From Epiperipatus broadwayi (lineage: Eukaryota > Onychophora > Udeonychophora > Euonychophora > Peripatidae): DNA of 64,000 nucleotides. The notes below the pieces were generated by a model. The model had not been told where the DNA came from. It made no database searches and saw only the letters and a program-made list of their open reading frames with translations. The translations under genes were made by a program, and so were the position numbers. Within the stretch, counting starts at the first letter, position 1. The number at the start of each line of letters is the position of its first letter. The stretch lies in NCBI GenBank assembly GCA_028023455.1, contig JAQFVV010006215.1, positions 1,872,580 to 1,936,579 of the forward strand, given 5' to 3'. This document shows, piece after piece, positions 11,622 to 21,922 of this stretch.

Positions 11622-12090
11622 TCATAACTTTTTAATAATAGATTCTTTAATTCTTCTTTTTATTTCATTTCTCTCAAAGAAGACAACCTTAGCTTCATTA
11701 AAATAAATAGTGTGGCCTGTATCTTTTTTATGGATATACAAAGCAGAACTATGATATTTATTTCTAACCCTACTTTTATGTACCTTTATTCTTTCATTTA
11801 AGCTCAGACTACTCTGACCTATGTATACCTTCTTACAAAAATAAGGAATAATATACATTACTCCAGGAATAGTTTATCAAAAATTTCCTTTGTATTATTT
11901 AATAAATTATTCAAAGTAAAACCCCTTTATAAGCAATTTTCTTATTTCCAAGCAAATTTCTAATTTTACATACAATTTTATAAGAAGACAGTTTAAATGG
12001 CAAAGAAATAAAATCATATTTTTCTTTATCCTTACATCCTTACAAATATTACTATTAAATAAAATACTTTTAACAAATTTATCAAAGTAG
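11622..12090 (-). pseudogene. Penelope-like element: linker and GIY-YIG endonuclease
   Basis: From 11858 the frame reads MYIIPYFCKKVYIGQSSLSL, then NERIKVHKSRVRNKYHSSAL, then YIHKKDTGHTIYFNEAKVVF and FERNEIKRRIKESIIKKL. This is a canonical Penelope GIY-YIG nuclease: the 'YII...VYIG' pair, an arginine in NERI, the H-x-H/GH block and the E-rich last helix are all visible. The enzyme nicks the target during Penelope retrotransposition. Between 12090 and 11860 the linker is shifted in frame relative to the domain but aligns with 15540-15770 of copy B. The domain itself is intact, yet the gene as a whole is disrupted. Confidence 0.8.
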
Positions 12091-12942
12091 TCAACACAAA
12101 GTTTTTAAAAAAAACATATATATATATATACCATTATTTAATTCCTTAATCATTTTCTCCCTGAACGCATTTCCTTTCATAATGACAAACCAACCAGCTT
12201 TATCTTTATGAGAAATGATCATATCACTAGCAATTAACATATCCTTAAGATGTCTAACCTCAGCATGATTAACAGTAAGTTTTTTTTTTTTTCTTTTTAA
12301 GCTTTTATTTAAAACCAAGTGAATGCCAACTTTCTCAAATTACAAGATTCAGTACATGAAATTGTATCAAAAACTATATTTTTTGAATGAAAATGAACAA
12401 AATTAAGACCTTTACTAAGAATCTCTAATTTTCTATCATTTAACTTAATATCGGAAAGATTAACAACTTTATTAATAGAAACATTACTCTCAAATACCCT
12501 ATCATTACAATAAACTTCATTTATTTTTCCAAACAACCATTTTAATTTTCTTTCATACTTCCTACAATAAAAATTTGACCTAAACTGTCTTATGAAAAAA
12601 TTTAAAATTGAATAATTAAAATCTTGCCTCTTATCTAAACAATACATATTTCTTTTATATTCATAAATAAATCTGTAAAATTTAATAAAATTTTCTTTCA
12701 AAAGAACTATTCAAATTAAACTTTTGCAAATTCAAAACTAAATTTTGATTTTTAAGTAACTTTCTATTCTTCTTAAAATTAATAATACAACTCCTAGGAA
12801 AAACATTAAATTCCTTACATTTAAAAAAAAAAAAAATCTGACATCTTAATGATTATATTCTATCACTCAATCTAGATAACTTTTTAATCCTCTTAATATC
12901 ATTCAATGAAAAATTATTAAAAACTAAACCCCACAAATCCAT
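12091..12942 (-). pseudogene. Penelope-like element: N-terminal part of the ORF
   Basis: A likely start ATG at 12942 gives MDLWGLVFNNFSLNDIKRIK. A frameshifted continuation includes VVNLSDIKLNDRKLEILSKG then LNFVHFHSK (12480-12370), the characteristic Penelope 'vvNLS---L---e--iLskGLnF-p' motif. From 12318 the frame contains SHKDKAGWFVIMKGNAFREK, matching the pre-RT 'DKg--vVIm----y' motif. At least two frameshifts separate these blocks. After the pre-RT motif the sequence jumps past the RT core. This N-terminal part is not present in copy B, so the two copies are complementary fragments. Confidence 0.75.
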
Positions 12943-13274
12943 AATAAAGACCAATTACAAATAACAAATACACATCTAAATTAACAAAAAAAAAACACCA
13001 AAACATACACAATTTTTTTTAATCTATTTAAAACTTATTTTTATTTTATTTAAATTATTGTATAACATAATCTTCTAACCAACAAATATTACAAAGCAAA
13101 ACAAACATATATATAACTAAATAAACACTAACATATACCCTTCCAACAACACTCATACAATAAAATCAACATATATAAATACAAATATATAAAATAAAAA
13201 CAAAAAATAAAACATAAACCTTTACATGATATATACTACCTTAAATGCAAAGAATCTCATCAAAATATAAACAT

Positions 13275-13335
13275 TAAAAGCATAAAGCTAAACTAGTTAA
13301 TAAATAATCAAAATTAACCCAAATTCAAAGATCCA
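13275..13335 (-). repeat. pseudo-LTR-like repeat of the Penelope tail
   Basis: On the minus strand this reads 'taattttgattatttatt' then 'aactagtttagctttatgct', closely matching the 3' tail of copy B at about 17800-17850 (gattatttattgactag, ttttgctttatgctttt). The same tail lying upstream of copy A's coding region fits the terminal repeats known as pseudo-LTRs in Penelope elements. Confidence 0.65.
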
Positions 13336-13392
13336 AGTAATGTGATTAAAAGGCAATTAATAGATATAAAAAAATGCCAAATTTAACATTTT

Positions 13393-14111
13393 TAAAGAGA
13401 TTATTTAAAATGTTATTCTAATGACTTCATATAAGGTAAAATGTTTATAAATATTAAGACTCACAAAGATGGTTTTCCTTTAAAAATTATTTTTGACTTT
13501 ATAGGTAGTGTTGTAGGGGGTATTTCTAGGTTCTTGAATAATTTTTTAAAACAATTTGTTGATTTTGGTTATTATAGTTTCTTCTTCTTTTTAGATTTTT
13601 GATCTGATTAATAATTTTAAAATGGAAAGTAATTGGGTATTTGGTAGTTTGGATATTGAGAATATGTATCAATCTGTTAATATATTAAGCAGTATTGATA
13701 TTCTTATGTCTGTGTTGGTTAAACATGGATCTTTCTCAAAAGATAAAATTAAAGTTATTAAAGATTTGCTTTTATTATTAGAGGATTCTATGTATTTTAC
13801 TTATAATAGTAATTTTTATAAGATTAAGGAAGGGTGGATAATAGATTATATTATTTTTTCTTTAATTTGTTCAGTTTATATTATTTGGAAGAGGAAATTA
13901 TTATTAAAAAGAATTGTTTATTTTAAAAGTTATTTGTTAGATATGTGGATACTTGTTTGTTTGTAGTTGAGAATGATAAATTGAAAGAGTTGGTAAATGA
14001 GTTTAACTGTTTTGATCCTCCTACAAAATATGTGATAGAAGGAGGGGGGTTAGATTTTGTTAATTTAAATTTTTTTAGATCTATTGGTGATTAGAAATGT
14101 ATAGAGTAATT
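13393..14111 (+). pseudogene. Penelope reverse transcriptase (active site lost)
   Basis: Recognisable blocks in order are KTHKDGFPLKIIFDFIGS (the 'K-HK-g-PlRpI' start of the palm), FGSLDIENMYQSVNIL (motif A with its catalytic Asp), KEGW, and after a frameshift RYVDTCLFVVENDKLKELV, the motif C region where the usual YVDD box is YVDT. The segment ends with LDFVNLNFFRSIGD and stops. The second catalytic Asp is lost and frames shift several times, so the enzyme is dead. The frame resumes beyond the hAT insertion at 15340. Confidence 0.8.
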
Positions 14112-14119
14112 GTTTAGTA

Positions 14120-15331
14120 CAGTGGTCTTCAACTTTTTTACACCTGCAGACTGGCAAAAATAAGGATAAGATTTCGTGGACTGTCAGAAGTTTACAGATA
14201 AGTTTTCTTAAAGATGTAACCTACTTAGCCTTAGATAAGCATAATTGTTATAACTGACCAAAACAGCACACTAGTTATTGTGTATTGTAATAGTGTTGCT
14301 TACCTTCACATGCTAAACACTCTTTCTCGAGTTGTGCAATCATACTGCTACAGAAAACAGTACATTCTCATTAATGTGCTTGCATTTCTACGTTTATTAT
14401 TTCATTGTTAAAACATGCAAGAATAAAATGTTATTCACCTGAATGTTGAAAAAATCAAAAGTTTTGATCTTATTTTATTTTTTTTATTTTTATTTTTTTT
14501 TTTTTTTGGGGGGGGGGGAGTGGGTTGAGAAATACTTTGTCATCACTGAGACAAAACCAAAGTTATTTTTTGTTTGTTTTTATTTTTAAAAAAAGGTAAT
14601 AGAAATTGGTTTTAAAAATAAAAGTTTTAGTATTTTAGTGGTATACAAATAAAGCCCCAAAAAATATCGCCTTATAGGCCAAAAAAAAAAGTGGGCACAT
14701 TTTTAAACAAAAAAAAAACTGAAACTTGGAAAAGTCAAAAGTTTTGATCTTACTTTATTTTGGGGTGGTGGGGGTGTATTGAGAAATACTTTGTAAAAGT
14801 TAAGAGACAGAACGTATTTTTTGGTTTTTATTTTTAAAAAAAAGGGGAATGAAAATTGATTTCAAAAATAAAAGTTAAAGCCAAAAAAAAAAAATCGCTG
14901 TATAGCCAAAAAAAAAGACACTAAAAATGAAATATTAAAAGAGAGAGTAGAAAAAATTTAAGAGATCAAAAAAAGTCACGTTACATTTTATTGTTTTAAC
15001 AATGCTGACAAGCGGCCGTGATTGGCTATCAAAAGACAACAGGAGTTTGTATAATAAAAAACTTTTTTCTACCACCTCCCATAAACTTCTGTGATAAATA
15101 GAAAAACAAATTAATTTATGCATGATTGATTAGATTTTGTTTTTGTTCTGTTTCTTTTTTTTTAATCGGGTAAAAATGCGATGAAAAAATAAATAAAAAT
15201 TGTTTATATTAATTAAAAGTTTAAAATCTTATTATTTTGTTATTACAAACTTTCTTGCCAGTCTAGTGTGGACCAACAGAAAACTTCTGTGGCCCGGTGC
15301 CGGTCCATGGTCCGATGGTTGAAGACCACTG
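14120..15331. mobile_element. hAT-type non-autonomous DNA element with 8-bp target duplication
   Basis: The terminal inverted repeats are CAGTGGTCTTCAAC at the left and GTTGAAGACCACTG at the right. Identical 8-bp flanks gtttagta lie at 14112-14119 and 15332-15339, the duplication size diagnostic of hAT elements. Length is 1212 bp with no transposase frame. The right end contains a less A+T-rich block (ggcccggtgccggtccatgg) typical of subterminal regions. It interrupts the reverse transcriptase of Penelope copy B. The interior carries a degenerate direct duplication (14440-14920). Confidence 0.88.
14440..14920. repeat. direct duplication inside the hAT-type element
   Basis: The series 'caaaagttttgatctta', G-rich run, 'ttgagaaatactttgt', 'tttttatttttaaaaaaa', 'aaaataaaagtt', 'tatagcc' occurs first at about 14455-14690 and again at about 14735-14915. 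Each unit is about 200-280 bp. It is an internal tandem duplication, diverged by several indels. Confidence 0.65.
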
Positions 15332-15339
15332 GTTTAGTA

Positions 15340-15836
15340 TGTAGTCAATATATTAAGAGTAAAAAGTTAAAGTCTATAAGTAAACCTAATAGCTATCAAT
15401 CTGTATTTTATAAAGTTGCTGCTTTAAGAAATTATTGTTATAGAAATAAGAGATTAAATAATTCTAATGGGATATCTTTGTTTCAAAAAAGTCAATTTTA
15501 TAAAGATTATTTGAGTGTTGGCTACTCTGATATATTTGTTAAAAGTATTTTATTTAATATTAATATTTGTAATATTGTAGAGGATAAAGAAAAATATGAT
15601 TTTATTTCTTTTCCATTTAAATTGTCTTCTTTTAAAATTGTATATAAAAATAGTAATTTGTTTGGAACTAAGAAAATTGCTTGGAAAAGTAATGTTACTT
15701 TGAATAATTTATTAAATAATACAAAGGAAATTTTTTAAAAAAAGATTATTCCTGGACGAATGTATATTATCTCTTGTTTTTGTAAAAAGGTATATATAAT
15801 TCAGAATAGTTTGAGCTTAAATGGAAGAATAAAGGG
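15340..15836 (+). pseudogene. Penelope post-RT region and start of GIY-YIG domain
   Basis: After the hAT element the frame continues with SISKPNSYQSVFYKVAALRN (15375-15430), then NRYC-like basic segments, KDYLSVGYSDIFVKSILF, and a stretch up to NNTKEIF. After a single frameshift at about 15738 the endonuclease begins, MYIISCFCKKVYIIQNSLSL. The glycine of the YIG motif is isoleucine here. The nuclease frame is cut at about 15836 by the second insertion and resumes at 17441. Confidence 0.8.
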
Positions 15837-17440
15837 TACTTTGGTATTAACTAAACTAAGACGTACTACACAACTCACCATTAGATATCATCGACGAAGA
15901 ACCAAAACAATGTCATGGCAACTGAAACATTGGCATGACTAATCAATAGAAGTAGTCAAGGTGTTCTTGTGGTCACTGAGATTATAAAATACTTGGGTGA
16001 TTTGTGGATAAATATCTGTCTTTTACCTGCTTGCGTTGACCAAGTGAGACGTGTTTTTTTACTGTGTCTGATCAACCATTGTAAGAATTGAATATTTTGA
16101 TTGCTTATTTTATATTTTGATTGCTGAACTATTACTGATTTATTGCTGATTTTATTACTAATTTTATCAAATTTTATTATTAATTTATCAAATTGTATTT
16201 CTAATTTATCAAATTTTATTACTAATTTATCTAATTGTATTACTAATTACCATTTATGACTAATTAACCAAAATGTCTGTAAAAACCAAGAAAAGGAAAA
16301 GAAAGCCATATTAAGTTATTGGACTTACCGTCTTCTGAAGAAGAAGCGATTGAATTCCAGTATTGCACTATCTCATAAAGGCAGTTATTTGTAGTTAATA
16401 ATTGAGAACAATTTGCTTTTTTTTTTAAAAAAATGTAAATAATTAGTTAAATACCATTAAAAATTATAAAGATTATTTATAATACTTATTTTTGATAATA
16501 TTTTACTGTAATAAAATATTACTTATTAGTCCATTTATTATCGGAGTAAATTATTACTGTGGTTCTGAAAATAAATGTGTCTCATTTTTGGACTGAAAAT
16601 TGGCAGGGGTGGTAGGGAGTTCTCTGATGGTTTTGCCAGGCAGAAGGCATGACCAATACATGCTGTAGTCTGAAAAATTATAATAATTAATTTATTTCTT
16701 TGTTTCGGGGTCAAACGATTAGTCAAATATCGTTAAAAATTATGATTATTTATAATATTCATTTTTGATAAACTTTTTATTGTACTAAATTATTAGTTAT
16801 TTTACAATGACTAGCATGGCGATGTTTGATGTGTCCTTCTTTGGTATTAACTATGCTGTGACATACTACCCCAAAGGCATACTCTTCTAATCTTGCAATT
16901 ATAATATTTATTTTTGATAATATGTTACTGTAATAAATTATTACTTATTATTTCATTTCTTATTGGAGTAAATTATTACTGCTGTTCTGAAAATAAATAG
17001 TCTGAAAAAATTCTAATGATTAGTTCATTTCTTTGTTTTGGGGGTCATATGATTAGTTAAATATCACTAAAAAATTGTAATGATTATTTATAATATTCAT
17101 TTTTGATAATGTTTTATCGTTTTCATGGTCAAATGATTAGTTAAATATTGTTAAAAATTGTAATGATTATTTATAATATTCATTTTTGACAATTTTTTAT
17201 CATAGTAATTTTAGTTATTTTTTATCGTAGTAGTTTTAACTATGCTATGACATACTACCCCGAAGGCATACTATTCTAATCTTGTGATCTTCAAGGTGAC
17301 TTCTCCACGTGATCTGTGGGCAAACTTTATCGATTAAGTTTGTTCGCAAATCACATGGAGACATTATCTTAAAGATCATAAGATTGGAGTAATATGCTTT
17401 CAGTGTAGTATGTCATAGCATAGTTAATACCAAAGTACCG
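15837..17440. mobile_element. unclassified TIR element inserted in the Penelope endonuclease
   Basis: The left end GTACTTTGGTATTAACTA is mirrored by TAGTTAATACCAAAGTAC at 17422-17439. Comparison with the intact nuclease of copy A shows that the host sequence aataaaggtacataaaag was split at GGTAC, which now occurs at both sides (about 15834-15838 and 17448-17453). A 10-base tail (ccgaatacag) after the right TIR is unexplained. The terminal sequence (ttaactatgc, catactacccc) recurs at 16846 and 17228, and 17228-17440 forms a 100-bp-arm hairpin. A possible transposase start (MSVKTKKRKRKP, then after a frameshift LLDLPSSEEEAIEFQ) lies at 16274-16370. The superfamily is not recognised. Confidence 0.6.
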
Positions 17441-17607
17441 AATACAGGTACATAAAAGTAGGGTTAAAAATAAATATATTAATTCTGCTTTGTATATCCA
17501 TGAAAAAGATACAGGCCACACTATTAATTTTGATGAAGCTAAGGTTGTCTTCTTTGAGAGAAATGAAATAAAAGGAAGAATTAACGAATCTATTATTAAA
17601 AAGTGAT
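17441..17607 (+). pseudogene. Penelope GIY-YIG domain, C-terminal half
   Basis: The frame reads INSALYIHEKDTGHTINFDE then AKVVFFERNEIKGRINESII and KK followed by a stop. It matches copy A residue for residue over most of its length. It follows directly on the fragment at 15760-15836 once the insertion is removed. Confidence 0.8.
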
Positions 17608-17900
17608 GATTCTGAAGCAATTAACTTATTTAAAAGTTCTTTTAATATTAAGGGTGTATGGGAAGTGGAATTGTGTTTAATGTTTAGTTCAAATATGTTG
17701 TTATTTTGTAGTTTTTTACACTTGAGAAGTCTGCTTGTAGCAGTGGAACCATTGGTAGTGTTTTACTTTATTTTCTTGGCTAGTCTGTTTGAATTGTTAA
17801 TTTGGAGTAATTTTGATTATTTATTGACTAGTTTTGCTTTATGCTTTTAATTTATATATATATACTAGTTTTGCTTTATGCTTTTAATTTATATATATAT
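17608..17900 (+). repeat. Penelope 3' tail with 37-bp duplication
   Basis: The 3' untranslated tail aligns with the inverse of 11400-11620 in copy A. At its end, the 37-bp unit beginning actagttttgctttatgct is present twice in tandem (17827-17863 and 17864-17900). Tail-end duplications are expected from slippage or from tandem pseudo-LTR junctions. Confidence 0.7.
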
Positions 17901-19194
17901 ACAATAAAACAATACAGAAAAGCTTTTTCCAGCAAATATTTTTTTGCCCTTTTCAATGTAATGTAACTATTTTAATGCTTCAATTTACACTGCATACATT
18001 GAAACATCTATCATTTTAAATATAAAATTAATTAGAATCAATTATAACAATAATACAATATATACAAAACAAATCTGTATAAATATATACTATATAATTT
18101 TCCATTCATTTTTCATTAGCCAATTATTAGTTAAATTAAATGATGTTTTATATATATATTTATACAGTTATGTTTGTTGTAGATAATATAATTTGTTTCT
18201 TAGATTCTTTAATATAGTTTAAAAGTTGTATATTTTTTACACAATCTATTTTATGTCCATATTTTAAATAATAAATGTATAATGCAGATCTACCATCTCT
18301 TCTATTAATTAATTTTACAAATTGCAATATGATTTACTAAAAACATACAGAGATACAATTAGATGAAAGAGCAAAAGAATATAATGCAATTAATAGAAGA
18401 GATGATAAATCTGCATTATAAACACCCGGGTCTCATTTTATGCAGATTTATTTAATGCGATTTTGAAGTTATGCGATTCATGTTTCTTCTTAATATCTTT
18501 GTATGTGTTTTTTTGTTATGTGATAAAAATTATTAGATCAGAAGTCGAGCTCCGATAATGTGCTATTACTTTAAATATTATAAATTTTGCACACTCACAC
18601 ATCATATTTAAAGTAATAGCGCATTATTGGAGTTCGATTTCTCTCTAATAATTTCAATATTTTCAGTGCTTTATAATAGTACTGTAATACATTTTATACA
18701 ATAAAGAAGTTCATAATTCACTTTAAATCAGGATTTCCCCATTTTATATACACACATTAAATTTTACAAGATTATAATGTAAATCTGTTCAAACTTTATA
18801 GATGCCTTTATTATGCATGTTGTTTTTGCATTTTAAATCATTCTATTTTTACTTTTTTAAAAAAGAGTACGTAATCAATTAATCATTCAGTGTCTGCAAG
18901 TTTATTTTTAAAAGGTGAGTTATAGCGGTGGGCACAATTAAAATCTGATTTTTACCAATTATAATTAACAATTTAAAAATTACGTAATGTGATCTGAAAT
19001 TAATGTGATGTGAAGCAATGAAATTTGATTTTTAAACAGAATTGAAAATTAAAATATTAAGACAGAAATAAGAATTTAATTTTTAATTGTTAGTTTTAAT
19101 TAAATTTTGTCCAACAGTGGTGAGTCAGTATCTTTTTATTATCATAAGTCTAAGTTCTTACTTTTATTTTAAACTTTTAGTTTACTCTAACGGA

Positions 19195-19340
19195 AAAGAA
19201 AAAAACACCCAAGAAAATAAATTTCTTTGGAAAGAAAAAGTTCAATTTTAGATCACTTAATGAAATTGGAAGAATCAACAGCAATTGGAAAACATTTAGT
19301 TTGGGCAAGTCCACGATAAGAGCAATTAAAAAATGAAGTT
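19195..19340 (+). pseudogene. pogo/Tigger transposase DNA-binding fragment
   Basis: The frame reads KKINFFGKKKFNFRSLNEIG, a few residues on LGKSTIRAIKK, then a stop that becomes KNE with a one-base shift. The 'LGKSTIRtI-KNe' motif is the recognition helix of pogo/Tigger/jerky (CENP-B-type) transposases. Nothing of the catalytic DDE domain was found, so only the N-terminus survives. Confidence 0.6.
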
Positions 19341-19364
19341 GGCACTAGTTGTATTTCCTCTTGT

Positions 19365-19462
19365 GAAGTAGCTAATAAGTTTCTCTGGGCATAATTGCTG
19401 AGAGATTGTTGACTTCATTTAAGGAGAAGCTACAGTACATCACATCACATTACATCATGATG
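19365..19462 (+). mobile_element. LINE family B 3' tail
   Basis: The block 'gggcataattgctgagagat', 'tgacttcatttaaggagaag', then (catcacat)-type repeats is shared with 42375-42452 and 51705-51778, where it follows recognisable reverse transcriptase sequence. Here only the last about 100 bp are present, the usual result of 5' truncation. Confidence 0.65.
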
Positions 19463-20190
19463 AATCTGATGTCTTACTAGTTTACAAATGAATTTACTTA
19501 TCGTCAATACTGTACACGTATAAAAAAAATGAAAAATACTGTAAATTACACATAAAAATATATTGTTTTGAATAAAATTAAATACTGTAGTTAATAAATA
19601 AGTAAAAAAAGTTTGTCTTGTATCAATTTTTTTCAAATTTGAAATTTTTTATTAGTCATAAGTAATTTTACGTTATTGCTTTGCTTTTATGCGATTTTTG
19701 AAAATTACAGTAACCTATCCCCCATTTTTTAAGGTAAGTTAAGTCTATTTTTGTGTGATTTCTTTTGTGTGCATTTTCTGAGTAACCTATCTACTGCGTA
19801 AAACGAGACCCAGGTGTATTTATTATTTAAAATATGGACATAAGATAGATTTTATAAAAAATAAAAAGCCTTTAAACTCAATTAACCTAATAGAAGGAAA
19901 ATATATAAAACAAATTATATTAATTATAACAAATATAACTGTATGAATATATATATATAACATCAATTAATTTAACTAATGCTTGGCTAATGATAAATGA
20001 TGGAAAATCATATACAGAATTTTTTCTGTTTGTACATATTATATTTGGTTTTAGTTAATTTTATATATAAAAATACATGTCACTATGTATGCAACGTAAA
20101 TTGAAACTTTAAAATAGTTCCATCATATTGAAAAGGGCAAAAAAAAATTAGTATTTGCTGGAAATATGCTTTACTGTATTGTTTTTATCA

Positions 20191-21815
20191 TATATATACA
20201 ATAATTGCTGTTATATAAAGATATTTATTTTCTATTATACTGTGTGATTTATTTAAGCACATATGTATATAATATTATAACAAAGATTTTCATGATTATA
20301 TGATGAAAAAAAATTGGGGGGGGGGCTCATACTGTGTATTAGTTTTTGGACAGATTGCCAATGTTTAGATGAAATTACATTCAACTTTGTCAAGACTAAG
20401 AATGTAATGAAAAACTGTTTTTCCTCAATTTATAATGAGATTGTGATTGTGCTTGAGTTAAAGAATATTCTTTCATATGTGTATTAGATAGTTGTCCAAT
20501 TATAATAGGTGGATTAGCAAAAAATAAAAGTATTTTCTTTTGTCTTACAATCAGGTGATTTATTAAAATTGAATTTAAATGAAGAAAGATAAAATAGTGG
20601 GTTTTCATAAGGCTGGAATACATTGTATTTCATCACATTTACTTAAAATGTTTTTTTTTTAAATTTCAATAGAGCTCTCATAATTTTTAAATCACATTTT
20701 TATAAAGTAGCTAGCATTTTAGTATAAAATATTTAAATTGATATATTGATGTCAGAATTAGGAAGCATAGGAATGCCTTCAATCAAAAGTTGAGTATTGT
20801 CACATTTTTAAGAAATTGGTTGCACCTCTAACTTTGATAATACTAAAACACTAGTTACTTTGGAAAAATATGATTGAAAAATTGTGAGAGAATCTATTGA
20901 AATTTTGAAAGACTGCTTTGTACAACCACTATGAATACTACAATCGGGGGTAAAGGTGGTCATTCCAATAGAAATAAAAGCAAATCAGAAACAAGATTTT
21001 ATAACTAAATGCTGATTTTATTTTCCACAAGTTACTAATAGTAAAGATTTACTAACAAGCTTAATATATTTACAATTTATACATATTACTTATGAATGCT
21101 AATGAGGCATACATAAATAATAATAAGTGGCCTGTACAGTCCCTAGGTCCACTTTGGTATCTTCAGTGGTGGAGTTCACTGGGTTACTCCATAGTACCAA
21201 AGAGTTTAAATAAATGTGAAATATCCCACCATATGGAAACTTATTATCTCTTTTTCTAAAATCAATTTTAATAAATCAGCTGATTGCAAAATAAAAGGAA
21301 ATATAAATTTTTTTGTTAATCCATTTCCCATTCTGATTGGACGATCATATAATCTACAAATGAATGAACATTCTTAAATTCACGTGCAATCACAATAAAC
21401 GTTATTACGTGAAACAAATTATTTTCTTCATTACAATCTTAACCTTGATAAAGATGAATGCAATTTCATCAAAATATTGGCAATCTATGCAAAAAAATTA
21501 ATACATGCTATGATGGAAAACAATTTAATTTATATACCCTCCGTGCGGCCGCTTTCATACTCTCTCATTTGTTCCCTACTTTGTTTACAATGATTATTCC
21601 TATAACGATAGGGAAAAATTTTTTTATTTTTTTGGCAGCTATCTTCAATTTCCCAAAGCCAAAGTGCTTACTGATACGACGGTAATGCTTTGCGTAATTG
21701 TATAGCACATAAAATATTTTATTCATAAAACACATGAGTGCGCATTCAGTATTTTGATTATAAAACATATAATGTTAAAATATATATAATTACTGAATCT
21801 ATAATACTGTATACA
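20191..21815. other. A+T-rich stretch, one small hairpin
   Basis: No gene recognised. A less A+T-rich segment at 21130-21212 holds a hairpin: ctttggta at 21164 pairs with taccaaag at 21204, with ggagt/actcc inside. A 75-codon frame and its antisense partner at 21458-21768 are not supported by any motif. Confidence 0.45.
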
Positions 21816-21922
21816 TATAAGTGTTGAATGTCTTTAGAAAAATTAAACTTTATTTAAATATAAAGTACAGACTTGGATTATTTAAATAAAGTTTAATTTT
21901 TCTAGACATTCAACACTTATAT
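21816..21922. repeat. near-perfect palindrome of about 107 bp
   Basis: The arm 'ataagtgttgaatgtct' followed by agaaaaattaaactttattt (21817-21858) is mirrored by the inverse at 21883-21922 with one mismatch (tttag/ctaga). A central spacer of about 25 bases separates the arms. It is MITE-like, with no recognised target duplication. Confidence 0.65.

Larger units (their letters stand above)
11400..13340 (-). mobile_element. Penelope-like retroelement copy A (internally deleted)
   Basis: A minus-strand Penelope-like element. It runs from a repeat of the element tail at its 5' side (13275-13335), through the N-terminal domain (12942-12091), to the C-terminal GIY-YIG endonuclease (11858-11622) and a 3' untranslated tail down to about 11400. 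The reverse transcriptase core is missing: the pre-RT DKAGWFVIM motif is joined almost directly to the region before the endonuclease. It stands head to head with copy B, an arrangement known for Penelope elements. Terminal similarity at the 5' side matches the pseudo-LTR organisation of the group. Confidence 0.8.
13336..17900 (+). mobile_element. Penelope-like retroelement copy B, split by two insertions
   Basis: A plus-strand, 5'-truncated Penelope copy starting near the reverse transcriptase and running to the 3' tail. The coding parts are at 13393-14111, 15340-15836 and 17441-17607. The gaps are a hAT-type element (14120-15331) and an unclassified TIR element (about 15837-17440). Removing the insertions restores a continuous RT to GIY-YIG order, which shows that both insertions came after this copy landed. 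Confidence 0.85.
18422..19816. mobile_element. pogo/Tigger-like DNA transposon relic
   Basis: The ends are inverted repeats: CACCCGGGTCTCATTTTATG at the left and, at the right (19793-19815), GCGTAAAACGAGACCCAGGTG. Beyond them are 'atgcgatttt' blocks typical of Tigger/pogo subterminal DNA. The element sits exactly within the foldback arm, whose empty-site sequence can be read from the opposite arm (gcattatacatttattattt). The insertion point falls at a TA, in line with TA-targeting pogo elements. The interior contains a transposase helix-turn-helix fragment (19195-19340) and a LINE tail insertion (19365-19462). Confidence 0.65.
17901..20190. mobile_element. foldback element interrupted by a pogo/Tigger relic
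   Basis: The left arm (about 17901-18310) is inverted in the right arm (about 18388-18421 plus 19817-20190). Matching blocks include 'caatacag-aaaagc' with 'gct-tactgtattg', 'gcccttttcaat' with 'attgaaaagggc', 'ttagttaaatta' with 'taatttaactaa', and 'tttatgtccatattttaaat' with its inverse. The loop lies at about 18310-18388. The right arm is broken between 18421 and 19817 by another element (18422-19816). Arms exceed 350 bp and are only moderately diverged. No transposase of its own. Confidence 0.75.
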
